Assembly (NCBI RefSeq): GCF_015160855.1
Contig: NZ_CP063373.1
Span: 6,014,001-6,078,000, forward strand
Reading direction: 5' to 3'
DNA from: Streptomyces ferrugineus
GTDB taxonomy: Bacteria > Actinomycetota > Actinomycetes > Streptomycetales > Streptomycetaceae
Length of the DNA stretch: 64,000 nucleotides
Made by a program: the position numbers and the translations under genes. Below the pieces are notes generated by a model, which was given only the letters and a program-made list of their open reading frames with translations, did no database searches and was not told the origin of the DNA. Of the stretch, positions 8,440 to 15,935 are shown in pieces (the first letter of the stretch is position 1; each line of letters starts with the position of its first letter).

Positions 8440-9941
8440 GCGACCAGCGTCATCATTCCGGCCTCCGCGTGGTAGGCGTTGTGGCAGTGCAGCATCCACT
8501 GACCGGGGTTGTCGGCGTCGAAGACGACGGACAGCTTCTTCTTCGGCAGCACGATGGACGTGTCCTTGCGCGGGCCGTGGCCGCCGAGCTGGTAGGTGTG
8601 GCCGTGCAGGTGCATCGGGTGCCACATCTCGGTGGTGTTGACGAAGTCCAGCCGCACGCGCTGCCCTTCCTCGACGGTGAGGGGATGCGCGGCCGGATCC
8701 GTCATGTCGAACGCCTCCCCGTTGATGGCCCAGTTGTACTTGCCCATGCCGCCCGTCAGCTCGACCCGGTGCACCCTGTCCACCTTCCTGGAGGGCAGAC
8801 GGACCTCGTCGGCCGCACGTAGCTGGGACGCCGTCAGGATCCTGCCGTTCAGCTCGGCCGGGCGGACGGTCGTCCCGGGCGCGCCGCCGGATCCCGTGCG
8901 GACCAGGGCCATGCCGGTGGCGTCCTTGCCCTCGGCCAGCGCGACGAGCGGGAAGACACCGTCGTCGAGGGTGACCAGGACGTCGTACCGCTCCCCCATG
9001 CCGATCAGCAGGGCGTCGACCTGCTCGTGCCGGACGGGGAAGCCGTCGGTGTGCGTGATGGTCAGCTTGTGGCCGCCGAGCGCCACCCGGTACGCCGTGT
9101 CGCCGCCCGCGTTGACGACGCGCAGCCGGACCCGCCGGCCGGGCTTGCCTCGATAGACCGCGGGGTCGGCGGACACACGCCCGTTGACCAGGTGGTACGG
9201 GTACTTCACATCGCCGGCGTCGCCACCCAGCAGTTCGCTCTCGGCGCCCATCAGCATGAACTTCGTCGACATGTCGCCCATGCCGTCCATGTCCATACCG
9301 CCCATGCCGTGCCGCAGCTCGGCGAGGACCTCGTCGGGGGTGCCGGTGACGCCGTCGACCCAGTCGTCCAGGACGACGACCCATTCGTCGTCGTACGACA
9401 GCGGTTCGTCGGGGTCCTCGACGATCAGCGGCGCGTACAGGCCCCGGTCGAGCTGGACGCCGACGTGGGGGTGGAAGAAGTAGGTGCCGGGGGCGTCGGT
9501 GACGAAGCGGTACGTGTAGTCGGCGCCTGCGCGTACCGCCCGCTGGGTCACCGGGGGCACGCCGTCCATGTCGTTGCGCAGGGCTATGCCGTGCCAATGG
9601 ATGGACGTCGGGGTCTTGTCCGGAAGCCGGTTGGACAGTTCGGCGGACAGGGTGTCGCCGGCGGACAGCCGGATCTCCTCGCCCGGGGTCCGGCCGCTGA
9701 AGGCCCAGCTCCTGGCCGTGACCCCGCCGCCGAGGTCGAGCGTGGCGGCTGCGGCGGTCAGGGGGACCTGCCGCGTCCTGCCGGTGCCCTTGCGCTTATT
9801 CTCCGCCGCGGCGACGGCCGGTCCGGAGGGGCTGACCAGCGCGGGCGTCGCGCCGGAACCGCTGCTGCAGGCGGCGAGCGCGCCGGCGCCCGCGACGCCG
9901 AGCCCGGCGAGCAGGACGGACCGGCGGTTGATGCTATTCAT
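8427..9941 (-). CDS. Multicopper oxidase, Tat-exported lipoprotein
   Basis: A 504-residue multicopper oxidase with all four copper motifs: IHWHGIAL, YFFHPHVG, HPMHLHGHTYQL and MLHCHNAYHAEAGM. The last has the axial Met of the type 1 site. The N-terminus carries a twin-arginine signal (NRRSVLLAGLG) ending in the lipobox LAAC, so it should be exported folded and anchored to the membrane. A Met-rich insert (HGMGGMDMDGMGDM, about residue 215-230) recalls the Cu(I)-binding segment of CueO. Likely role: oxidising toxic Cu(I) outside the membrane. It follows the DUF6153 gene by 92 bp, behind a CsoR-like operator. I use ATG 9941 (GAGGA upstream), not the in-frame start 27 bases earlier. Confidence 0.9.
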   Translation of the reverse strand: MNSINRRSVLLAGLGVAGAGALAACSSGSGATPALVSPSGPAVAAAENKRKGTGRTRQVPLTAAAATLDLGGGVTARSWAFSGRTPGEEIRLSAGDTLSAELSNRLPDKTPTSIHWHGIALRNDMDGVPPVTQRAVRAGADYTYRFVTDAPGTYFFHPHVGVQLDRGLYAPLIVEDPDEPLSYDDEWVVVLDDWVDGVTGTPDEVLAELRHGMGGMDMDGMGDMSTKFMLMGAESELLGGDAGDVKYPYHLVNGRVSADPAVYRGKPGRRVRLRVVNAGGDTAYRVALGGHKLTITHTDGFPVRHEQVDALLIGMGERYDVLVTLDDGVFPLVALAEGKDATGMALVRTGSGGAPGTTVRPAELNGRILTASQLRAADEVRLPSRKVDRVHRVELTGGMGKYNWAINGEAFDMTDPAAHPLTVEEGQRVRLDFVNTTEMWHPMHLHGHTYQLGGHGPRKDTSIVLPKKKLSVVFDADNPGQWMLHCHNAYHAEAGMMTLVAYRS

Positions 9942-10033
9942 GGGTGTCCTCGATCTCGGTGTGCGCATACGGGAGTTGGCGTGCTGGACAGTTCCTCGGC
10001 GCGACAGGGGCGCGAGGAGCTGCTGGGCACGGC

Positions 10034-10468
10034 CTAGATGCGCAGCTGGGAGAGGACGGACAGGTCCGGGGGCGCCCGTTCCACGGTCCCGGCGGCCTTG
10101 GGGCCGGTGGCCGCTGCTCCGGGCGCGGCCAGGCTCCCCGGAGCGAAGGTCCGTAGCGGCACCGGAAGCTTCACGACCTCGAGGCCCGCGGCCGAGCAGT
10201 GCTGCATGGCCGTACCGGAGCAGGCCGGGTCGTCGGCACTGCTCTTCGTCGGGATGGCCGACGGTGCGGCGGGGCCGGCCGGCGTCACCATGCCCGGCAT
10301 CGCCGCGTGGGCGGCGGACGAAGAGGGCGAGCCCGCCGGCACGGCGGTCGTCTCGTGGTGCATCAGTACGGCGATCGCCGTGAGCAGGGCGATGACAGCG
10401 GCCCGGGCCCAGCGGACGGCGCCGTGCGAGGCACGGGTCCGCGAGGTACAGGCTTCCTGCGCTGTCAT
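10034..10468 (-). CDS. DUF6153-type membrane/exported protein, copper-regulated context
   Basis: A 144-residue protein with one hydrophobic segment (about 22-38: VIALLTAIAVLMHHE). An exported tail follows with HAAMPGM, a DDPACSG..MQHC pair of cysteines and few charges. It resembles the DUF6153 family found beside copper genes in Streptomyces; that assignment is from memory of the family's look. The His, Met and Cys residues could bind Cu(I). ATG 10468 has GGAAGGA upstream. The operator lies 41-55 bp upstream of the start, and the multicopper oxidase gene follows in the same direction. Confidence 0.7.
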   Translation of the reverse strand: MTAQEACTSRTRASHGAVRWARAAVIALLTAIAVLMHHETTAVPAGSPSSSAAHAAMPGMVTPAGPAAPSAIPTKSSADDPACSGTAMQHCSAAGLEVVKLPVPLRTFAPGSLAAPGAAATGPKAAGTVERAPPDLSVLSQLRI

Positions 10469-10508
10469 CGCTTCCTTCCGGGTTCCGGCGGGACGGCTGC
10501 GCCCAATA

Positions 10509-10523
10509 TACCCCGAGGGGGTA
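10509..10523 (-). promoter_or_regulatory. CsoR-like copper operator
   Basis: TACCCC-gag-GGGGTA is a perfect 6-3-6 inverted repeat in the A/T-flanked, G/C-tract form recognised by CsoR-type copper sensors in actinobacteria. It lies 41 bp upstream of the DUF6153 start, where it would overlap the promoter of the DUF6153-multicopper oxidase operon. Confidence 0.75.
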
Positions 10524-10565
10524 ATGAGCTCCCGACCGGTTGTCCTCGGTCGACGACCGGCCCGT

Positions 10566-12002
10566 TCAGTGGACGTGCGGGCCACCGGTCGACTGCGGCT
10601 TGCCTCGCGGCACCAGGGCCAGGGCCACGACAGTGCCGACGGCGGCCGTCACGGCGCAGACCGTGAACGCGTCGCCGAAGCCGCCCGCCGAGCCTCGCTC
10701 GAAGCCGGCCGCCGCGACGGTGGAGACGACGGCGACACCGATCGAGCCACCCACCTCGTGGAAGGTGTTGACGACTCCGGAGGCGAGCCCCGCCTCCCGG
10801 TGCTCCACCATGGCCAGGGCGGTCGTCGTGGCGGTGACGAAGACCGCGCCGAGGCCGAGGGAGGCGATCACGAATCCCGGCAGGAGCCCGGCGTACACGC
10901 TGCCGGTCTCCGAGAGCCGGGTCAGCGGGATGGTGCCGGCGGCGGCGACGGCCAGTCCGGCGACGGCCGTGGGACGGCTGCCGATCCGGCCGACGAGGCG
11001 GGATCCCAGGTGGGCGCCGATGCCCGTGGCCACGGCGACGGGCAGGAACAGCACTCCGGTCCGCAGCGGACTGAAGCCGCGTATGTGCTGCAGGTAGACG
11101 GATCCGAGGAAGAAGTAGGCGATCAACAGGGCCGTGGCGACCAGCATCAGGAAGGCGCCCGCGAGCACCGGCCGCCGGGTGAACATCCGCAGGTCCATCA
11201 GCGGGGCCCGGCCGGTCCGCTCGACCGCCGCGAAGGCCCCGTACGCCACCGCCGCCCCGGCCAGCGGCAGCAGGGTCGAGGCGTCCGCCCAGCCGCTGTC
11301 GCCCGCCTCGACCAGGCCGTAGATCAGTGCGGCGGTGCCCGCGGTGACCAGGAGCGCGCCCGGCACGTCGAGGCGTGCGGGCTGTGGCGCACGGGCCGCC
11401 ACGAAGGCGGGCAGGGTGATCAGCAGGAGCAGCCCGACCGGCACGTTGATGTAGAACACCCATGGCCAGCCGGGTCCGTCGGTCAGGGCCCCGCCGAGGA
11501 GCACGCCGGCCGCCGAGCCGCTGCCGCCGATCGCCGCCCAGACGCCGAGCGCCTTGTTGCGTTCGGCGCCGTGGAAGGTGGTGGTGACGAGGGACAGCGC
11601 GGCCGGGGACAGCAGCGCCGCGCCGACGCCCTGGCCGATCCGGCCGCCGAGCAGCGTCGGGGCGTTCTGGGCCAGGCCGGTGACCAGGGATGCGGCGGTA
11701 AAGAGCGCGAGTCCGGCGAGCAGGGTGCGGCGGGCGCCGAGGGCGTCGGCGAGTCGGCCGCCGAGCAGCATCAGCCCGCCGAAGCACAGGGTGTAGGCGG
11801 TGACCACCCAGGTCAGCGTCTGCCGCCCGAGGGCGAGGTCGGCCGCCATGTCGGGCAGCGCGACGTTCACGACGGTGACGTCGAGGATCAGCATGAACTG
11901 GGCGAGGCAGATCAGCGCGAGGGCGGCCCAGCGGCGGGGGTCGGCGGGCGCGTTCGGGTCATGCTCGGCCGTGTGCGGCGCACCGGCTGCGGAGTGGGTC
12001 AT
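10566..12002 (-). CDS. MFS drug exporter, DHA2 (14-helix) family
   Basis: A 478-residue major-facilitator protein of the DHA2 proton-antiport drug efflux group, with about 14 helices. Visible features are the second helix LILDVTVVNVALPDMAADL (a D1-like motif), GGRLADALGARRTLLAG (motif A) and the IGQGVGAALLSPAALSLVTT segment. ATG 12002 has AAGGA upstream; the frame is open to 12074 but runs through the operator. The gene is divergent from a TetR regulator, with a large palindrome between them, so expression is likely derepressed by the exported compound. Substrate unknown. Confidence 0.9.
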   Translation of the reverse strand: MTHSAAGAPHTAEHDPNAPADPRRWAALALICLAQFMLILDVTVVNVALPDMAADLALGRQTLTWVVTAYTLCFGGLMLLGGRLADALGARRTLLAGLALFTAASLVTGLAQNAPTLLGGRIGQGVGAALLSPAALSLVTTTFHGAERNKALGVWAAIGGSGSAAGVLLGGALTDGPGWPWVFYINVPVGLLLLITLPAFVAARAPQPARLDVPGALLVTAGTAALIYGLVEAGDSGWADASTLLPLAGAAVAYGAFAAVERTGRAPLMDLRMFTRRPVLAGAFLMLVATALLIAYFFLGSVYLQHIRGFSPLRTGVLFLPVAVATGIGAHLGSRLVGRIGSRPTAVAGLAVAAAGTIPLTRLSETGSVYAGLLPGFVIASLGLGAVFVTATTTALAMVEHREAGLASGVVNTFHEVGGSIGVAVVSTVAAAGFERGSAGGFGDAFTVCAVTAAVGTVVALALVPRGKPQSTGGPHVH

Positions 12003-12041
12003 GGCGAGTCCTTCTGGTGCGTTGGCGGACCTGGGACACTT

Positions 12042-12087
12042 CTGAACTGTACCGTTCAGTTCAAATGAACTCAACGGTACAGTTCAG
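12042..12087. promoter_or_regulatory. 46-nt near-perfect palindrome: paired TetR operators
   Basis: The outer arms CTGAACTGTACCGTT (12042-12056) and AACGGTACAGTTCAG (12073-12087) are exact complements. An inner AGTTCA-AA-TGAACT palindrome fills the centre, leaving only one mismatched pair. The whole can be read as two abutting 19-bp sites of the form GAACTG-N7-CAGTTC / GAACTC-N7-CAGTTC. It lies between the divergent MFS (start 12002) and TetR (start 12108) genes. Confidence 0.85.
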
Positions 12088-12107
12088 ATGGCTGCTAGGG
12101 TCGTGCC

Positions 12108-12755
12108 ATGAGCGTGGACAGCGCCAAACGGCCTCCGAGCGGACCCCGCGCCGAGCTCAAGCGGCAGGCGATCGTGCGGGCCGCCCGCACGTTGTTCCTG
12201 CGGGAGGGCTTCGGCGTGGGCATGGACACCATCGCCGCCGAGGCCGGCGTGTCGAAGGTGACCGTCTACAACCACTTCGGCAGCAAAGAAGCCCTGTTCA
12301 CGGCGGTCATCACGAGCGCACTCGACGAGCCGCTCGCCGGTGAGTCATCGGCCGCCCTGGAGGGCCTGGCCGAGGCCGAGGACCTGCGGGCCGCCCTCGT
12401 CGAAGCGGCCCGCACCTGGGTGCACGCCGTGCGCGGCAACCACGAGGTCACCGCCCTGCGCAACCTCGTGGCCGCCGAACTCCACCGCTTCCCCGAACTG
12501 GGCGAGGCCTGGAGGCACCGCGGCACGGAGAGCCACCACCCCGCCGTCGCGAGCGCCCTGCGCACCCTCACCGAGCAGGGCAGGCTGGAGATCCCCGACC
12601 TCCAGGTCGCGATCATCCAGTTCTACGGCCTCCTGGTCTTCCCCCACATGGTCTTCAGCTCCTACGGCACGGACATCGACGAAGACCTGACGGACCGTCT
12701 CATCACCAGCGGCGTCGAGATGTTCCTGCGCCACTACGGTCCACAGGGCGCGTAG
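12108..12755 (+). CDS. TetR/AcrR-family repressor of the adjacent exporter
   Basis: A 215-residue regulator. Residues 16-62 form the TetR helix-turn-helix domain (AIVRAARTLFLREGFG, MDTIAAEAGVSKVTVYNHF, GSKEALFTAVI). The remainder is an all-helical ligand domain of the AefR-like type. Divergence from the DHA2 exporter with a palindromic site in between is the classic arrangement for local, autoregulated repression. ATG 12108 is the first start after the operator; its ribosome site (CTAGGG) is modest. Confidence 0.9.
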   Translation: MSVDSAKRPPSGPRAELKRQAIVRAARTLFLREGFGVGMDTIAAEAGVSKVTVYNHFGSKEALFTAVITSALDEPLAGESSAALEGLAEAEDLRAALVEAARTWVHAVRGNHEVTALRNLVAAELHRFPELGEAWRHRGTESHHPAVASALRTLTEQGRLEIPDLQVAIIQFYGLLVFPHMVFSSYGTDIDEDLTDRLITSGVEMFLRHYGPQGA

Positions 12756-12814
12756 GGAACGACAGGCGCCCACAGGGGCCGACGGCGACTGCGCGATCAC
12801 ACCAAACCACGCGC

Positions 12815-12905
12815 GATGTCTTGACGTGTTCAAATCTGTCATCCAGCATCCCTTCAGCCCGATGGATTCTGAATGCTTTTGTTTGCTCTCGATGATCGGA
12901 TGGTC
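12815..12905 (+). promoter_or_regulatory. Leader/promoter region of the GH30 gene
   Basis: An A/T-richer pocket between the TetR gene and the galactanase gene. TTGACG at 12821-12826 looks like a -35 element, but no convincing -10 follows at 16-18 bp. No clear operator palindrome seen. Confidence 0.35.
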
Positions 12906-14936
12906 ATGCCCAGCAGACGTCGCACAGTCCGAGCCTTGGCGCTCACCGTCCCCCTCGCGCTCGGCGCGGGACTCGTCGCCGTACCTTCGGCCTCCGCGGC
13001 CGACCCGCCGAGCACGGTCACGGTGCGCATCGATCCCTCGTACCGGCAGCAGGAGTTCGAGGGGTGGGGCACGAGCCTGGTCTGGTTCGCCAACGTCACC
13101 GGTGGCTACCCGGACCCGATCCGCAAGCGGCTCGTCGACATGCTCTTCGGCCGCGACGGGCTGCGCCTGAACATCGCGCGCTACAACATCGGCGGCGGCA
13201 ACGCCCCCGACGTCCGCAAGGACTACATGAAGGTCGGCGCCACCATGGAGGGCTTCTGGAAGGCCCCCGAGGGAACCACCCGCGAGGACATGGACTGGTG
13301 GGACCCCGAGAACCCGGACCACTGGAACTGGGCCGCCGACGCCAACCAGCGCTGGTGGATCGACCAGATCAAGGGGAAGGTGACCCACTGGGAGGCGTTC
13401 AGCAACTCACCGCCCTGGTTCCAGACGGTCAGCGGATACGTCTCCGGAGGCTTCAACGCGAGCACGGACCAGATCCGTGCCGACCGCGTCGACGACTTCG
13501 CGACGTATCTGACCGAGGTGACCGACCGCCTGGAGAAGAAGCACCACATCAGGTTCGACACCATCGCCCCGCTCAACGAGCCCAACACGCCTTACTGGGG
13601 CACCCAGTTGGGCGCCGACGGCCAGCCGACGGGCGGACGCCAGGAGGGCGCCCACGCCGGCCCCGAACTCCAGCAGAAGGTGGTCCTGGCCCTGCAGCGC
13701 GCCCTCGGCGAAGCCAGGACCCGGGCCACGATCTCCGCGATGGACGAGACCAACCCGAAGATCTTCACGGACAACTGGAACGCCTACGACACGACGGCGC
13801 GGGCGGCCGTGGACCAGCTCAACGTGCACACATACGGCACGGGTATGCGCACCAGCGCCCGTGACGGTGCCAAGGGCGCCGGCAAGAAGCTCTGGATGAG
13901 CGAGGTCGAGGGCACCTGGGGCACCGGCACCGACTTCACCAGCATGGAGCCCGGGCTCGGGATCGCCACCCGCATGGTCGGCGACATACGCGAACTCGAG
14001 CCGTCCGCCTGGGTGTTCTGGCAGCCGATCGAGGACTCCATCCCGCAGGCCGCCGCCGGCAAGAACTGGGGCAGCATCCACATCCCGTTCGACTGCACGG
14101 CCTCCGACACCCTGGAGACCTGCCCGATCAAGGCCAACAGCAAGTTCCACACCATCCGGAACTTCACCCACTACATCCGTCCCGGGGACCGCTTCGTCAA
14201 GACCGACGACGCCTCCAGCGTCGCCGCCGTGAAGAAGTGGGGCACGGGCGCCACGGTGGTGCACGTCAACGACGGCACCGCGGCGCGCACGGTGACCCTG
14301 GACCTCTCCCGCTTCGGGTACGTCGCCCCGTGGGCCTCCGTCACGCCGGTGGTGACCAGCGCGGACGGAGCCCTCGTCCAGGGCGAACCGGTGCGCGTGC
14401 GCGACCGTTCCGCCACCCTCACCGTCCCCGCCAAGTCGGTCACGACGTTCCGGGTCTCCGGCATCGGCGGGACCGCCCGGGACGCCGCGCTCGTCCAGCC
14501 CGGCCACACCTACCGGCTGCAGGGCGTGGAAAGCGGCAGGTCACTGGCGCCGAACGACGACGGCACCGGACTCGTCATCCGCACCACCGACACCGCCGCC
14601 GACGCCCAGCTGTGGTCCGTACGGAAGCTGAGCCACGGCGACAGCAACCGTGAGCGCTACGCGCTCGTCAACTCCGCGACGGGCAAGCGGCTCGCGATGC
14701 GGGACGGCCAAGCGGTCCTGGAGGACCCGGGCTCGGCCCCGGCGGACAGAGCAGCGCAGTGGATCATGTCGACGACAGGTGACGGCACCTGGACCTTCGT
14801 CAACGCCGCCACCGGCCGGCTGCTCGACGTCGCCGGGCACGCCACGGCGGACGGCTCCAGGGTGACGACCTGGACGCCCACGTCGGGCGCCAACCAGCGC
14901 TGGGCCGTGACCGACGAGACGACGCCACGCACCTGA
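12906..14936 (+). CDS. Secreted GH30-type endo-beta-1,6-galactanase-like enzyme with ricin-B lectin domain
   Basis: A 676-residue exported glycosidase. It has a signal peptide at 1-31 (MPSRRRTVRALALTVPLALG..., cleaved near ASA-AD). The catalytic (beta/alpha)8 barrel plus side domain spans about 40-515, with QEFEGWGTSLVWFANV, acid/base E225 in PLNEPNTPYWG and nucleophile E333 in LWMSEVEGTWG. A ricin-type lectin domain (about 530-670) ends with NQRWAV. The core resembles GH30 galactanases that cut beta-1,6-galactan side chains of arabinogalactan-proteins; other GH30 activities are possible. I chose ATG 12906 because the signal peptide starts cleanly there; ATG 12900 and 12873 are in frame. Confidence 0.8.
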   Translation: MPSRRRTVRALALTVPLALGAGLVAVPSASAADPPSTVTVRIDPSYRQQEFEGWGTSLVWFANVTGGYPDPIRKRLVDMLFGRDGLRLNIARYNIGGGNAPDVRKDYMKVGATMEGFWKAPEGTTREDMDWWDPENPDHWNWAADANQRWWIDQIKGKVTHWEAFSNSPPWFQTVSGYVSGGFNASTDQIRADRVDDFATYLTEVTDRLEKKHHIRFDTIAPLNEPNTPYWGTQLGADGQPTGGRQEGAHAGPELQQKVVLALQRALGEARTRATISAMDETNPKIFTDNWNAYDTTARAAVDQLNVHTYGTGMRTSARDGAKGAGKKLWMSEVEGTWGTGTDFTSMEPGLGIATRMVGDIRELEPSAWVFWQPIEDSIPQAAAGKNWGSIHIPFDCTASDTLETCPIKANSKFHTIRNFTHYIRPGDRFVKTDDASSVAAVKKWGTGATVVHVNDGTAARTVTLDLSRFGYVAPWASVTPVVTSADGALVQGEPVRVRDRSATLTVPAKSVTTFRVSGIGGTARDAALVQPGHTYRLQGVESGRSLAPNDDGTGLVIRTTDTAADAQLWSVRKLSHGDSNRERYALVNSATGKRLAMRDGQAVLEDPGSAPADRAAQWIMSTTGDGTWTFVNAATGRLLDVAGHATADGSRVTTWTPTSGANQRWAVTDETTPRT

Positions 14937-14957
14937 ACGGCGGGGCGCCGCACGGGT

Positions 14958-14997
14958 GCCGCCTGCCGCCTCCTCGACGAGGAGCGCGGCGGGCGGC
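14958..14997. terminator. Bidirectional terminator hairpin
   Basis: A long G/C inverted repeat with a CTCCTCG-A-CGAGGAG core and GCCGCC..GGGCGGC outer arms, interrupted by one mismatch and one bulge. It lies between the convergent GH30 and Fpg/Nei genes. Confidence 0.7.
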
Positions 14998-15026
14998 CTC
15001 GCGCATGTCCCTCCCCGACGCCACGC

Positions 15027-15890
15027 CTACTTCAGCAGCCTCGACATCCTCCGGTCCGCCAGCGGCTTGCCGCCCGTCTGGCAGGTCGGGCAGTACTGGA
15101 GGGAGGAGTCGCTGAAGGAGACCTCGCGGATGGTGTCGCCGCAGACCGGGCAGGGCTCGCCGGTGCGGCCGTGGACGCGCAGGCCGCTCTTCTTCTCGGA
15201 CTTCAGCCGACCCGCCGCGACCCCGCGTGAGCGCTCGACCGCGTCGGTGAGAGTCGTCCGCAGGGCCTCGTACAGCCGCGCCGTCTCCTGTGCCGTCAGT
15301 GACGACGCCAGCTTGAAGGGGGACATCCTCGCCGCGTGCAGGATCTCGTCGCTGTAGGCGTTCCCGACCCCGGCGATCAGACTCTGGTCGCGCAGGGCGC
15401 CCTTGAGCTGGCGGCGCTCGTCCTTCAGCAGCGCCGCGAACCGCGTCTCGTCGAAGTCGTCGGCGAGCGGGTCCGGGCCCAGCCGGGCCACGCCCGGGAC
15501 CTGCCGAGGGTCCTGGACGACGTAGACCGCGAGGCGCTTCTGCGTGCCCGCCTCCGTCAGGTCGAAGCCGGCGCCGGTCTCCAGGGCCACGCGCAGCGCG
15601 AGCGGGCCCTTGCCGGGGCGGGGCATACCGCTCGGGAGCTGGTCCTTCCAGTGCAGCCAGCCCGCCCGCGCCAGATGGGTCACGAAGTGCGGGCCGTCGG
15701 CCGTCTCCAGGTCGAGGAACTTGCCGTGCCGGTGTACGGCGGCGACCGTGTGGCCTTCGATCGCGGTGACCGGCGGGTCGTACGTCTTGAGGACGCTGAT
15801 GGCGACCGGCAGCACCCGCACGACCTCATGACCGACCAGGTTCTCGGTCAGGAAGTCCTTGAGCGCTTCGACCTCGGGGAGTTCCGGCAT
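15027..15890 (-). CDS. Fpg/Nei-family DNA glycosylase
   Basis: A 287-residue base-excision repair glycosylase/AP lyase. It begins MPELPEVEAL, so Pro2 (the Schiff-base nucleophile after Met removal) and Glu3 are in place, and RHGK (Lys57) contacts the 5' phosphate. The helix-two-turn-helix contains IAGVGNAYSDEILHAA (about 172-187). A zinc finger at the C-terminus uses C247, C250, C267 and C270. It follows the domain order of actinobacterial Fpg/Nei enzymes; sequence alone does not settle 8-oxoguanine versus oxidised pyrimidine preference. It is the downstream neighbour of the SpoIIE phosphatase gene (46 bp gap). Confidence 0.9.
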   Translation of the reverse strand: MPELPEVEALKDFLTENLVGHEVVRVLPVAISVLKTYDPPVTAIEGHTVAAVHRHGKFLDLETADGPHFVTHLARAGWLHWKDQLPSGMPRPGKGPLALRVALETGAGFDLTEAGTQKRLAVYVVQDPRQVPGVARLGPDPLADDFDETRFAALLKDERRQLKGALRDQSLIAGVGNAYSDEILHAARMSPFKLASSLTAQETARLYEALRTTLTDAVERSRGVAAGRLKSEKKSGLRVHGRTGEPCPVCGDTIREVSFSDSSLQYCPTCQTGGKPLADRRMSRLLK

Positions 15891-15935
15891 ACGTCCAGAG
15901 TGCCATCCGGCACCGACAGTGCCAGGCGAGTCCCC

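Noticed and set aside
10038..12068. Plus-strand open frame opposite the MFS exporter
   Set aside because: Gly/Gln/Arg-rich complement of a membrane protein gene, with no domain and no start signal.
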